The notes: generated from the sequence alone by a model not told the origin. A stretch of DNA of 64,000 nucleotides from Burkholderia sp. 4M9327F10 (GCF_005503145.1 NZ_SCNV01000031.1:1-64000), one strand, 5' to 3'; numbered from the stretch's first letter, positions 1 through 8,372 are shown. Made by a program: numbers and translations.

Positions 1-1472
1 ACCCAGGTCGCCCCGCCCGCCGTGTTCAGCAGCGCGTTGAGCAGCGGCCAGTCGCTGACCGCATCCGAGCCGTCCTTCATCGATTCGGTTTCGCGGTTCG
101 GGCTTGCCACCGAACCGGTATCGAGGTGATCGCGGCCGATCACGATAGGTGCCTTCAGCTCACCGTTCTTCACCATCTCGTTGAACGCCTGACCCAGACG
201 ATAGCGATCCTTCACGCCGACCCAGCAGATCCGCGCCGGCAGCCCCTGGAACGCAATGCGCTCGCGCGCCATGTCGAGCCAGTTGTGCAGGTGCGTATCG
301 TCGGGGATCAGTTCCTTGACCTTCGCATCGGTCTTGTAGATGTCCTCAGGATCGCCCGACAGCGCGACCCAGCGGAACGGCCCCTTGCCTTCGCAGAACA
401 GCGGCCGGATATACGCCGGCACGAAGCCCGGGAAGTCGAAGGCATTCTGGACGCCCATTTCCAGCGCCATCTGACGAATATTGTTGCCGTAGTCGAGCGT
501 GGCGGCGCCGCGCTCCTGCAGCGTCAACATGGCCTGCACCTGGCGCGCCATCGACTGCTTGGCCGGCTGGGTGATGCTGTCCGGCGCGGTTTTCTGGCGC
601 TCGCGCCAGTCTTCCACGCTCCAGCCTTGCGGCAGATAACCGTGGATCGGATCGTGCGCGCTGGTCTGATCGGTCACGCAGTCCGGCGTGATGCCACGCG
701 CGACGCACTCGGCGAACACGTCCGCCGCATTGCCGAGCAGGCCGACCGAGACCGGCTTGCCGGCCTTCTTCGCGTCCGCCACGATGGCAAGCGCCTCATC
801 GAGCGTCTTCGCCTTGCGGTCCACGTAGCGCGTCTTCAAACGGAAATCGATGCGCGTCTCATCGCATTCGACCGCGATCATCGAGAAGCCCGCCATGGTC
901 GCGGCGAGCGGCTGCGCGCCGCCCATGCCGCCGAGACCGCCGGTCAGAATCCAGCGGCCCTTCGGGTCGCCGTTGAAATGCTGGTTCGCCACCGAGAAGA
1001 AAGTCTCGTAGGTGCCCTGCACGATCCCCTGGCTGCCGATGTAGATCCAGCTGCCCGCCGTCATCTGGCCGTACATCATCAGGCCCTTGCGGTCGAGTTC
1101 GTGGAAGTGCTCCCACGTCGCCCAGTGCGGCACGAGGTTCGAATTCGCCAGCAGCACGCGCGGTGCGTCGGCATGCGTCCTGAACACGCCGACCGGCTTG
1201 CCCGACTGGACCAGCAGGGTTTCGTCGTCGTTGAGATCCTTCAGCGAGGCGAGAATCTGGTCGAAGCAATCCCAGTTACGCGCGGCGCGGCCAATGCCGC
1301 CGTACACCACCAGCGCATGCGGATGCTCGGCGACTTCCGCGTCCAGGTTGTTCTGGATCATCCGGTAAGCGGCTTCCGTGAGCCAGCTCTTGCAGGTCTT
1401 CTCGACACCGCGCGGGGCGCGGATCGTACGGGTCGGGTCGAGACGCGGGTCGATATGCTTGGGGTTGTTCAT
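1..1472 (-). CDS. hutU: Urocanate hydratase, 3' end beyond window
   Basis: Urocanase converts urocanate to imidazolonepropionate, the second step of histidine degradation, in the cytoplasm. The translation from the ATG at 1472 begins MNNPKHIDPRLDPTRTIRAP, which is a typical HutU N-terminus. It carries the glycine-rich NAD-binding stretch GGLGGMGGAQP and the conserved RICWVGVKDRYRLG segment. About 490 codons are present and the C-terminus lies beyond the left edge, so the gene is partial only because of the window. It follows hutC by 65 bp on the same strand and is probably transcribed with hutH and hutC. The only uncertainty is the missing end. Confidence 0.97.
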   Translation of the reverse strand, partial: MNNPKHIDPRLDPTRTIRAPRGVEKTCKSWLTEAAYRMIQNNLDAEVAEHPHALVVYGGIGRAARNWDCFDQILASLKDLNDDETLLVQSGKPVGVFRTHADAPRVLLANSNLVPHWATWEHFHELDRKGLMMYGQMTAGSWIYIGSQGIVQGTYETFFSVANQHFNGDPKGRWILTGGLGGMGGAQPLAATMAGFSMIAVECDETRIDFRLKTRYVDRKAKTLDEALAIVADAKKAGKPVSVGLLGNAADVFAECVARGITPDCVTDQTSAHDPIHGYLPQGWSVEDWRERQKTAPDSITQPAKQSMARQVQAMLTLQERGAATLDYGNNIRQMALEMGVQNAFDFPGFVPAYIRPLFCEGKGPFRWVALSGDPEDIYKTDAKVKELIPDDTHLHNWLDMARERIAFQGLPARICWVGVKDRYRLGQAFNEMVKNGELKAPIVIGRDHLDTGSVASPNRETESMKDGSDAVSDWPLLNALLNTAGGATW

Positions 1473-1537
1473 GGTGGCTCTCGGAGGCTGGAAAGTACTC
1501 GGGAATCAGGTAAAAGACGCGGATCGGAATTGCGAAA

Positions 1538-2233
1538 TCAGAAATGTCCAGTGAAGCGATAACGGCTGCCGGGGTGCCACAGATTGGCCACCGATGCCAC
1601 GAGGCTTTGCGACCACGTGCGCCGGTGCAGCACAAGGCATGGTTCGAGCTCGTCCATGGTCAGCAGTTGCCGCGTGTCGGCATCTGCCGCAGACGCCTCG
1701 ATGCGGTACTCGACGCGCTGCAGCGGCGCGACGCGCACCAGATACTGGTTAGGCGTGGTGTTGGTGAAGTCCTGCAAGGCATATTCCGGAGCGACTGCCG
1801 GATTGACCCAGCGTTCTTCGAGCTGCACCGGCTCGTCGTTCTCGAAATGCAGCACGCGCGAATGAAACACGGGGCTGCCGGCGCTCATCTGCATTTCGTC
1901 GGCGAGCGCCTCGTCGGCAATCGCCGCGCCGATATGCAGCACCTTCGCCTGGTAGCGATGACCGCGCGCCACGATCTCATCCGAGATGCTGCGGATCGCC
2001 ACCAGCGTCGATTCATACTTCGGCCGCGCGACGAAGGTGCCGGAACCCTGCACCCGCGTGAGCACCTGCTCGGAGGTGAGTTCACGCAGCGCGCGGTTGA
2101 CCGTCATGCGCGCCACGTTGAACTCGCGGGCGAGCTCGTTTTCCGAAGGAACCTGGTCGCCCTCACCCCATTCGCCCGCGTGAATGCGGGCGAGGATGAA
2201 GTCCTTGATCCCCTGATAGGCCGGTGCGTTCAT
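1538..2233 (-). CDS. hutC: Histidine utilization repressor HutC (GntR/UTRA family)
   Basis: HutC is the urocanate-responsive repressor of the hut genes. The 231-residue product starts MNAPAYQGIKDFILARIHAG. It has an N-terminal GntR winged helix (VPSENELAREFNVARMTVNRAL, about residues 30-50) and a C-terminal UTRA effector domain that includes LQDFTNTTPNQYLV. The ATG at 2233 was chosen because it gives the usual HutC N-terminus; upstream in-frame sequence is not GntR-like. The gene sits between hutH (31 bp upstream) and hutU, so it should be autoregulated. TGTATATACA-type palindromes upstream of hutH fit known HutC operators. Confidence 0.95.
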   Translation of the reverse strand: MNAPAYQGIKDFILARIHAGEWGEGDQVPSENELAREFNVARMTVNRALRELTSEQVLTRVQGSGTFVARPKYESTLVAIRSISDEIVARGHRYQAKVLHIGAAIADEALADEMQMSAGSPVFHSRVLHFENDEPVQLEERWVNPAVAPEYALQDFTNTTPNQYLVRVAPLQRVEYRIEASAADADTRQLLTMDELEPCLVLHRRTWSQSLVASVANLWHPGSRYRFTGHF

Positions 2234-2264
2234 GCTGGATCTGCTCTCGATGCCGTGCGCCCGG

Positions 2265-3788
2265 TCACTGTTCCGACGGGAACGCGAACGGGCTATGCGA
2301 AGCGATTGTGCCGTTCTGCACGAGACGCGTGACAGCGGCAATATCCGGCGCGAAGTAGTGATCGAGCTCGTAGTGCGCGACTTCATGGCGCACCGTGTTC
2401 ATCACATGCTGCAGGCGCGGGCTGGTCTGATGCGGCGCGCGCAGATCGACGCCCTGCGCGGCGGCGAGCAGTTCGATCGACAGGATGTTGGCGGTGTTCT
2501 CCGCGATGTCGCCGAGCTTGCGCGCGGCAAACGTCGCCATCGACACGTGGTCTTCCTGGTTGGCCGAGGTCGGCAGCGAATCGACCGAAGCCGGATGCGC
2601 AAGCGTCTTGTTCTCCGAGGCGAGCGCCGCCGCGGTGACATGCGCGATCATGAAGCCCGAGTTCACGCCGCCATCGCGGACGAGGAACGGCGGCAGGCCG
2701 GAAAGCGTCGAATCGATCAGCAGTGCGATGCGACGCTCGGCGAGCGCGCCGATTTCGGCGGCGGCCAGTGCGAGATTGTCGGCGGCAAACGCCACCGGCT
2801 CGGCGTGGAAGTTACCGCCCGACAGCACTTCGCCGGTGTCCGGGAAAATCAGCGGGTTGTCCGATACGGCATTGGCTTCGACCAGCAGCACGTCGGCGGC
2901 GTGGCGCATCTGGTCCAGACACGCGCCCATCACCTGCGGCTGGCAGCGCAGGCTGTACGGGTCCTGCACCTTGCCGCAATCGCGGTGCGACAGATTGATG
3001 CCCGAGCCTTCGAGCAGCGACCGGTATGCCGCCGCCGCATCCACCTGGCCTTGATGACCGCGCAGTTCGTGAATGCGATGGTCGAACGGCGCAACCGAAC
3101 CGGCCGCCGCGTCCACCGACAGCGCGCCCGCCACCAGCGCGGTGCGGTACAGGTCTTCAATGGCGAACATGTTGTAGAGCGCCAGCGCGGTCGATGCCTG
3201 GGTGCCGTTGAGCAGCGCCAGACCTTCCTTCGCCTGCAGCGTGAGCGGCTTCAGGCCGGCGAGGCGCAGGCCTTCGGTGGCGGCCATGCGCTCGCCCTTG
3301 GCGATCACTTCGCCCACGCCGAGCAGCGTGGCCGACATATGCGCGAGCGGTGCGAGGTCGCCCGAAGCGCCCACCGAACCCTTGACTGGAATGACCGGCA
3401 GCACGTCGGCGTTGAACAGCGTGATCAGCGCGTCCATCACTTCACGGCGGATGCCCGAATGACCGCGGCCGAGGCTCGACAGCTTGAGCGCCATCAACAG
3501 ACGCACGACCGGACGCGACATCGGCTCGCCCACGCCGACGGCGTGCGAGAGCACCAGATTGCGTTGCAGGAGTTCGAGCTGGTCGTGCGGGATATGCGTG
3601 CTGGCGAGACGCCCGAACCCGGTGTTGATGCCGTAAGCCGGCTCCCCCTTCGCGGCGATGTCGGCAACGGCCTTTGCGCAGGCGTCGATAGCGGCAAAGC
3701 TGGCGGGATCGAGTTGCAGCGTGACCTGTTCACGGGCGATCTGGCGCAGTTGCGGGAGGGTCAGGTGGCCGGGCTTGAGAATCATCAT
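2265..3788 (-). CDS. hutH: Histidine ammonia-lyase
   Basis: HutH deaminates L-histidine to urocanate and ammonia, the first step of the hut pathway. The 507-residue length matches the family. The MIO cofactor triad Ala-Ser-Gly lies at residues 141-143 in the motif GSVGASGDLAPLAH. The substrate-pocket motif YGINTGFG is at about 52-59, and the QEDHVSM motif is near residue 415. The gene leads the minus-strand order hutH-hutC-hutU, and its upstream region carries HutC-type operators. The start is MMILKPGH; the second Met is an equally good start and changes only one residue. Confidence 0.98.
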   Translation of the reverse strand: MMILKPGHLTLPQLRQIAREQVTLQLDPASFAAIDACAKAVADIAAKGEPAYGINTGFGRLASTHIPHDQLELLQRNLVLSHAVGVGEPMSRPVVRLLMALKLSSLGRGHSGIRREVMDALITLFNADVLPVIPVKGSVGASGDLAPLAHMSATLLGVGEVIAKGERMAATEGLRLAGLKPLTLQAKEGLALLNGTQASTALALYNMFAIEDLYRTALVAGALSVDAAAGSVAPFDHRIHELRGHQGQVDAAAAYRSLLEGSGINLSHRDCGKVQDPYSLRCQPQVMGACLDQMRHAADVLLVEANAVSDNPLIFPDTGEVLSGGNFHAEPVAFAADNLALAAAEIGALAERRIALLIDSTLSGLPPFLVRDGGVNSGFMIAHVTAAALASENKTLAHPASVDSLPTSANQEDHVSMATFAARKLGDIAENTANILSIELLAAAQGVDLRAPHQTSPRLQHVMNTVRHEVAHYELDHYFAPDIAAVTRLVQNGTIASHSPFAFPSEQ

Positions 3789-3809
3789 GGGAGAGTCCTG
3801 GAAGGGTCC

Positions 3810-3819
3810 TGTCTATACA
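3810..3819. promoter_or_regulatory. Second, imperfect HutC half-site pair in the hutH leader
   Basis: TGTCTATACA differs by one base from the HutC core and lies 28 bp downstream of the main palindrome, between the predicted transcription start and the hutH ATG. It may support cooperative binding. The match is visible; binding is inferred. Confidence 0.5.
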
Positions 3820-3829
3820 ATTTGAGAGA

Positions 3830-3858
3830 AGTCTAGCGTCGCCAGCTTGTATATACAA
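3830..3858 (-). promoter_or_regulatory. Predicted hutH promoter overlapping a HutC operator
   Basis: On the minus strand a -35-like TTGTAT (3853-3858) and a -10-like TAGACT (3830-3835) are separated by exactly 17 bp. This is about 40 bp upstream of the hutH ATG. The -35 element lies inside the perfect palindrome at 3847-3858, so bound HutC would cover the promoter. The elements and spacing are visible; promoter activity is inferred. Confidence 0.6.
3847..3858. promoter_or_regulatory. HutC operator, perfect palindrome
   Basis: The 12-bp perfect palindrome TTGTATATACAA matches the TGTATATACA core reported for HutC/GntR binding in hut promoters. It covers the predicted -35 element of hutH. Confidence 0.75.
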
Positions 3859-4001
3859 CTTATTTTTAATATCCCGGGGTTAGGGGTTTCCATTAGGCCC
3901 TAATGGTTGGCTGGCATGGTTTTCGCTGGTGGTTGGCGAATCGATGCTGGCCCCTGCGCCAGAGGCGGGTGCACGCTAGCGCCGTCATCTACGCGATGAC
4001 T

Positions 4002-4011
4002 TGTATATACA
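4002..4011. promoter_or_regulatory. Distal HutC-type operator
   Basis: TGTATATACA occurs again about 150 bp upstream of the main site, next to the accessory genes at 4120-6070. It could be an upstream auxiliary operator for hutH, or a remnant of a hut promoter whose gene was displaced. The rest of 3860-4119 contains no gene that I can support, only a GC-rich hairpin at 4077-4095. Confidence 0.5.
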
Positions 4012-4076
4012 CGTGAGGGGGATTGGGAGGCAAGCGGACAAAAAGAGATGCGGGTGGGCGGAGGGGTTGCCGGTAC

Positions 4077-4095
4077 GGTGCCGGTCCCCGGCACC
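4077..4095. other. GC-rich hairpin 3' of the accessory genes
   Basis: GGTGCCGG and CCGGCACC form a perfect 8-bp stem around a 3-nt loop. It sits 25 bp downstream of the stop codon of the 4120-4605 gene. No T-run follows on either strand, so it is a weak terminator candidate at best. Confidence 0.35.
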
Positions 4096-4119
4096 TGTTC
4101 CGGCTAGAGGTTTGCCGTG

Positions 4120-4605
4120 TCAGATAAGCGAATAGGGATCGACTGCACCGCCTTCGATCACGAAGTGGTTGGCATCGGCACCCGGTGCGAAAAATCGCCA
4201 ATCCTCGTTATTGGGCATCCCTTCCGGCGTAATAACGAGTTGCAGGCCCGCAGACAACGAAATACAGAGAGCCCCGGATTCGCTTCCCGCCAGGCTTTCC
4301 ACGGTTGTTAAGCGCGAGCTCACGAGCAAATCTTCAAGCCGCTGCGTCGCAAGGCGAGCCTTTTCGTCAGGGCCGTAAAGATCGTCCTGCGTTGCCACGA
4401 CCGCGCCAAGCTGCTTAATTTGCCAACGGCATTGAACATGTAAAGCCCACTCACCCACGCGCTTCATCGTGTCTTTGCGGGTCACGGTTTCCCGCAAGGG
4501 ACCGAATTGAAGTGTGAGCATGTCTGCAGCGTGATTAAGGCTGCTCACGTCGAGTCCAACAAGCACGGAAAGGCGAGTGTCAATCAATTCCCTAGTGCTG
4601 GTCAT
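4120..4605 (-). CDS. Hypothetical protein, candidate immunity protein
   Basis: This 161-residue cytoplasmic-looking protein has no signal peptide or membrane segment. It contains LTLQFGPLRE, GEWALHVQCRWQI, DDLYGP and EDWRFFAPG. I recall similar motifs in uncharacterised small proteins scattered across bacteria, but I cannot name the family. It is last in a three-gene minus-strand run behind a putative toxin (5075-6022) and the gene at 4700-5071. In polymorphic toxin loci, small unrelated genes downstream of the toxin commonly encode immunity proteins, so that is the leading inference. GC content looks lower than in the flanking hut and LysR genes. Confidence 0.75.
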   Translation of the reverse strand: MTSTRELIDTRLSVLVGLDVSSLNHAADMLTLQFGPLRETVTRKDTMKRVGEWALHVQCRWQIKQLGAVVATQDDLYGPDEKARLATQRLEDLLVSSRLTTVESLAGSESGALCISLSAGLQLVITPEGMPNNEDWRFFAPGADANHFVIEGGAVDPYSLI

Positions 4606-4699
4606 TGGCCGGCTCCGAACATATCTTGTGCGCGTTCCATAATTTCATGATAGCCGAGACCTTCCCCGCTTATTTCGTCGTGAAGCTGGCGTGCCTGAC

Positions 4700-5071
4700 T
4701 TATTCGCCATTAGTGTGCGCAACAGAAAGCGAATCGAATTCGATAGCCAGTTCCGCGCCCAAGCTGGAATACATGAACGCGACCTGAGACGCCTTGCGTT
4801 TCGAAAGTCGCTCTCCCTTGTTCAGGGCGGCAATCGCCATGTCGTAATTCTTGTCGGACGCATCGATAATCCGCAGGCTGTACACAATGTTAAGCAGCCC
4901 AAGACCCTCGACACTAAAGCACGTTACCCCTTCAAACGTCACAGTCGTGCGGGCGCTTTCAAGATACAGGCCCAGCGCCAGTGTACGAGGCTCCTGATTC
5001 GGCCCGATGCGTATGGTGTCGAGGTACCAGTCGTGGAAATGATTCCAGGTTGCAAGGGTTGTTTGGGTCAT
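4700..5071 (-). CDS. Hypothetical protein, likely cognate immunity gene
   Basis: The 123-residue product starts MTQTTLATWNHFHDWYLDTI and has no export signal or membrane segment. The WNHFHDWYLD-type N-terminus followed by a beta-rich FEGVTCFSVEGLGLLNIVYSL core looks like a compact intracellular protein. I do not recognise a named family. Its ATG lies only 3 bp after the stop codon of the putative toxin, so the two are very probably co-transcribed. That tight spacing is the main reason to propose an immunity role. Base composition is less GC-rich than in the neighbouring core genes. Confidence 0.75.
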   Translation of the reverse strand: MTQTTLATWNHFHDWYLDTIRIGPNQEPRTLALGLYLESARTTVTFEGVTCFSVEGLGLLNIVYSLRIIDASDKNYDMAIAALNKGERLSKRKASQVAFMYSSLGAELAIEFDSLSVAHTNGE

Positions 5072-5074
5072 TTT

Positions 5075-6022
5075 CTACCAGGGGAGTATTGAAACGGGCG
5101 CGCCCGCGTCACGGTTATGCCCGACCCAATTGTGCGCGTGCGGGTTGGGGTTTCCGTGGTGGGACTCAAGGTCGAAGTCGGTCAGTGGGGTTCCGTTAGC
5201 GCCATATTGGCGCATCTGCGGCATCGTCCCGGGCATGCTCGATATCCACGATCCGGGCGTGCCGTTGAACGGCATACCGGCAATCTCCTCGCTTTCGGCA
5301 CTGACTAGATCCTTACCGTACTCGAACGGCTGTTCGTCAGCGAGTAGCGTAAATGCCTCGTCGTTCCCCCCGGCAGCTTCATCGGCGCCAGAATCAATGC
5401 CGAGCGCGGCACCCGCAATCCTTTCAAGCACGCCGAACAGATCGCTGCCACCATCACTTACAGTCATCGCGCCTCGCGCGGCGCTGATCTGGGCCTCCCG
5501 CGTAGCTGGGTCATACGGCCCGGAAAGCACAGGTTCTCCGCTGAACACGAACGGACGGGGACCGGCGTTTGCGAAGGCGGTCAATTGCTTACTACCCCCG
5601 CCATATCCACCTCCACTCGACGGCCACCGCAACGGCGAGGGCGTTGGGCGGGACACACGAACTAAGGATCCGCATTCGCGATTGACAACAGGCACCAGTC
5701 GACCATGTTTCACAGCCTGCCTGAGCATGCGCTCGACCGTCGTGTTGTCGGTCGGCAGATTCCAGTGGGCTACATTCAACGTATTGCTCAGAAACGACCG
5801 AATTTCGCGTATCCCTGCTCCTCCAGTTACGGTTCCTGGATCATCACGTGGCCGGAAATAGCGGTCAAAATCCCGGCGATCCTCCTCAAGCTGCCGGATT
5901 TCTGCATCGTCCCGCATAAACCGCAATGTGTCTCCCGCCCGAGTGCGATATTGATCGGCCAACACCAACGTACATTGCCAACTGCGTCCCAGTGGGACCG
6001 AGAGCGTATTCCATTGCGACAT
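5075..6022 (-). CDS. Putative polymorphic toxin with C-terminal His-rich nuclease-like motif
   Basis: The product has about 315 residues. The middle is Gly/Ser-rich (SSGGGYGGGSK) and the last ~50 residues read RQYG-x-NGTPLTDFDLESHHG-x-PNPHAHNW. Such a D-x-D, H-H-G, P-H-x-H-x-W terminal module resembles those seen at the ends of polymorphic and contact-dependent toxins, many of them nucleases. I cannot assign the exact domain. The ATG at 6022 (MSQWNT) has an AAGG-type site about 10 bp upstream; a TTG at 6067 in the same frame is the alternative. No PAAR, VgrG or Rhs repeat was seen, so the delivery route is unknown. Two small candidate immunity genes follow at once. Confidence 0.65.
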   Translation of the reverse strand: MSQWNTLSVPLGRSWQCTLVLADQYRTRAGDTLRFMRDDAEIRQLEEDRRDFDRYFRPRDDPGTVTGGAGIREIRSFLSNTLNVAHWNLPTDNTTVERMLRQAVKHGRLVPVVNRECGSLVRVSRPTPSPLRWPSSGGGYGGGSKQLTAFANAGPRPFVFSGEPVLSGPYDPATREAQISAARGAMTVSDGGSDLFGVLERIAGAALGIDSGADEAAGGNDEAFTLLADEQPFEYGKDLVSAESEEIAGMPFNGTPGSWISSMPGTMPQMRQYGANGTPLTDFDLESHHGNPNPHAHNWVGHNRDAGAPVSILPW

Positions 6023-6299
6023 GGGCAAATCTACCTTGCTGGTTGTGACAGGCGATTCCTGGTGCAACCAAGGGCTTCAACGCGTTGCCACGCTGAATCA
6101 TTAGCGGCGGCATAAACCTAGCAGACTGCAGGGCGTCCATGTTTTCGGGATATTCACCGCCTCCCTTTCTGCACAGAAAATTCCTGTCTCGCTACGCCGG
6201 GACTTACATGAACCGACAGGAGAAAGTCCGGTTGCCGGCTTCCGCAAAGCGAAAAGCCGACAGCCAAGAAACTGGCTCCAGACGAACCGGTTCGCCCTC

Positions 6300-7187
6300 C
6301 TAAAACCGCAACCGCGTCCCAATAAAATCCAGAAACGCCTGCACGCGCCCGGCCAGCGCAGCACTCTGATAAAACACCGCACTGACCGGCTGCCGCTCAT
6401 CCTCAAGCAGGTCTTCAAGGATCGGCTTGAGCCGCCCGCCGGCCACGTCCGCGAGGGTCATGAAATCGGCTAGGCACGCAATGCCGCCATCGCTTAACGC
6501 CAACTGGCGGATCGTCTCTCCGCTCGACGCCGTCATGGCCGGCGCGATCTTCAGCGACGCGCGCCCCCCATCGCGCAACGGCCAGCGGTTCAAATGCTCC
6601 GGCGCAGTAAACCCAAGCAGACGATGCGCACGCAACGCCTCCACCGAATCCGGCTCGCCGCGCTCGGCCAGATACCCCGGACTCGCCACGATCCGCAGCT
6701 TGCTGCTGCCAAGCGCACGCGCATGCAGCGTCGAATCCTGCAGCGCGCCGATGCGAATCGCAATGTCCACCTTCTGTTCGAGCAGGTCGACGATCCGTTC
6801 ATTGCTGGTCAACTCGAGCTGGATCTCCGGATAGGCGGCGGCAAACTCCCGCATATGCGGCGCGATGCAATGAAGCATGAAGGGCGACGCCGCATCCACC
6901 CGCAAGCGGCCGGACGGTCGCGCGCGCCGTTTTGCGACCGATTGCTCGGCCTCCTCCATCGCATCGAGAATCGCCCGTGCGCGGCCAAGGTACATCACGC
7001 CCTCTTCCGTGAGCTGCAGCCGCCTCGTGGTACGGCGCAGCAGGGCTGTGTCCAGCTTCTTCTCCAGCCGCGTCAGGGCGCGGCTCACGCCGGAGACGGT
7101 CTGCTGCAGCTTTTCGGCGGCGGCCGTGATCGAGCCGCTGTCGATCACCGTCACGAAGACGAGAAGTTCGTCGGTGGAAGTCTTCAT
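6300..7187 (-). CDS. LysR-family transcriptional regulator
   Basis: This 295-residue LysR regulator has an N-terminal winged helix (SGSITAAAEKLQQTVSGVSRALTRLEKKL, about residues 17-45) followed by a substrate-binding domain with the typical VDIAIRIGALQDSTL segment. It is closest in style to the subgroup that includes DmlR/PtxR-like regulators. It is divergent from the NAD-dependent epimerase at 7341 with a gap of about 150 bp, so it probably controls that gene and itself. The effector is not deducible. The 230 bp between its stop and the toxin gene hold nothing I can support beyond a weak overlapping reading frame. Confidence 0.93.
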   Translation of the reverse strand: MKTSTDELLVFVTVIDSGSITAAAEKLQQTVSGVSRALTRLEKKLDTALLRRTTRRLQLTEEGVMYLGRARAILDAMEEAEQSVAKRRARPSGRLRVDAASPFMLHCIAPHMREFAAAYPEIQLELTSNERIVDLLEQKVDIAIRIGALQDSTLHARALGSSKLRIVASPGYLAERGEPDSVEALRAHRLLGFTAPEHLNRWPLRDGGRASLKIAPAMTASSGETIRQLALSDGGIACLADFMTLADVAGGRLKPILEDLLEDERQPVSAVFYQSAALAGRVQAFLDFIGTRLRF

Positions 7188-7340
7188 TGTTGATTTCAGG
7201 TCAAGATTGATTTGAGACTAACACGCTTTTTGCCAGAATCAAGACGGCGGATACTGCGTCCATGCCATCGCCAATCTGACGATTACGACGATTGCGGTGA
7301 CTCCATCTATCGCAGCTATCCCAGCACTCAGGAGAACGTC

Positions 7341-8243
7341 TTGAAGATCTTCATCACCGGCGCCAGCGGTTTTATCGGCGGCTCGATCGCCGCGGGCCTC
7401 GTCAACGCCGGCCATGCCGTGCGCGGCCTGATCCGCAACCCTGAACACGCGGCGCAATTGCAGCGCCTCGGCATCGAACCCGTCACCGGCACACTCGACG
7501 ACCGCGCGCTGCTGATCGCCGAAGCGCGCGCCGCCGATGCTGTCATCAACGCCGCCAGCAGCGACCATCGTGCTGCCGTGGAAGCGCTGATCGAAGGCCT
7601 CGCCGGCTCCGGCAAGCCGTTTCTGCATACGAGCGGCTCGAGCATCGTCGGCGATGCGTCGGGCGGCGAACTGGGCGCGGCCGCGATCTATCGCGAAGAT
7701 GCGCTGCCCGAGCCGACCGCCGATAAGGCAGCGCGCGTCGGCATCGACCGGCTGGTGCTCGAAGCGGCCCAGCAAGGCATTCGCTCAGCAGTGCTATGCA
7801 ATACGCTGATCTATGGGCACGGCAAGGTGGCCGGCAGCGCCAGCGTGCAATTGCCGCGTCTCGTGCGTCAGGCGCAGAAAAGCGGCATCGTGCGGCACGT
7901 GGGCAGCGGCGGCAACATCTGGTCGAACGTGCATATCGACGACGTGGTCGAGCTGTATCGCCTCGCGCTGGAGAAGACGCCGGCCGGCACGTTCTATTTT
8001 GTCGAGAGCGGCGAGGCGTCGTTCCGCGACATGACCGCCGCAATTGCCCGTGCGATGAAACTGGGCCCGGCGCAAGACTGGCCGCTCAAGGACGCCGAAC
8101 GGGAGTGGGGTTATGAAATGGCGAACTACGGGCTAGGCTCGAATAGCCGGGTGCGCGGGGAACGGGCGCGGCGACTGCTGGGCTGGCAACCGCAGCGTAC
8201 TTCGGTGCTCGAGTGGATTGAAGGCGAGATGATGAGCGCGTAG
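7341..8243 (+). CDS. NAD(P)-dependent epimerase/dehydratase (extended SDR)
   Basis: A 300-residue atypical extended short-chain dehydrogenase. The N-terminus LKIFITGASGFIGGSIAAGL contains the GxxGxxG dinucleotide-binding motif. The usual YxxxK is not obvious; instead the protein has HTSGSSIVGD and RIGIDRLVLEA-like segments, as in NmrA/YbjT-like or reductase-type SDRs. The TTG at 7341 is the likely start: it has GGAG 8 bp upstream and sits immediately before the Rossmann strand; an upstream ATG at 7212 would add a non-conserved tail. It is divergent from the LysR at 6300-7187, which is probably its regulator. The substrate is unknown. Confidence 0.88.
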   Translation: MKIFITGASGFIGGSIAAGLVNAGHAVRGLIRNPEHAAQLQRLGIEPVTGTLDDRALLIAEARAADAVINAASSDHRAAVEALIEGLAGSGKPFLHTSGSSIVGDASGGELGAAAIYREDALPEPTADKAARVGIDRLVLEAAQQGIRSAVLCNTLIYGHGKVAGSASVQLPRLVRQAQKSGIVRHVGSGGNIWSNVHIDDVVELYRLALEKTPAGTFYFVESGEASFRDMTAAIARAMKLGPAQDWPLKDAEREWGYEMANYGLGSNSRVRGERARRLLGWQPQRTSVLEWIEGEMMSA

Positions 8244-8258
8244 GGGAAATTCGCCGAG

Positions 8259-8372
8259 GGGCGCCCTCCAGGGCGCACCCCAAGAGTACTTCTTCCGGGC
8301 GCCCTATGGGCGCCCTCCAGGGCGCACCCCAAGGGCACTTCTTCCGGGCGCCCAAGGGCGCCCTCCAGGGCG
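8259..8372. repeat. Tandem array of 48-49 bp hairpin-containing repeats
   Basis: Copies of a unit beginning GGGCGCCCTCCAGGGCG start at 8259, 8308 and 8356, with periods of 49 and 48 bp; the third copy is partial. Each unit contains a 7-bp perfect stem (GCGCCCT / AGGGCGC with a CC loop) and a GGGCGCCC palindrome. The array begins 15 bp after the epimerase stop codon. It may act as a REP-like or transcript-end element. Confidence 0.85.

Noticed and set aside
126..1562. Long plus-strand open frame of 478 codons across hutU
   Set aside because: It is antisense to the well-supported hutU gene, rich in Arg/His, and lacks conserved motifs; high GC creates such shadow frames.
8259..8372. CRISPR array
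   Set aside because: The 48-bp units are tandem with no variable spacers.
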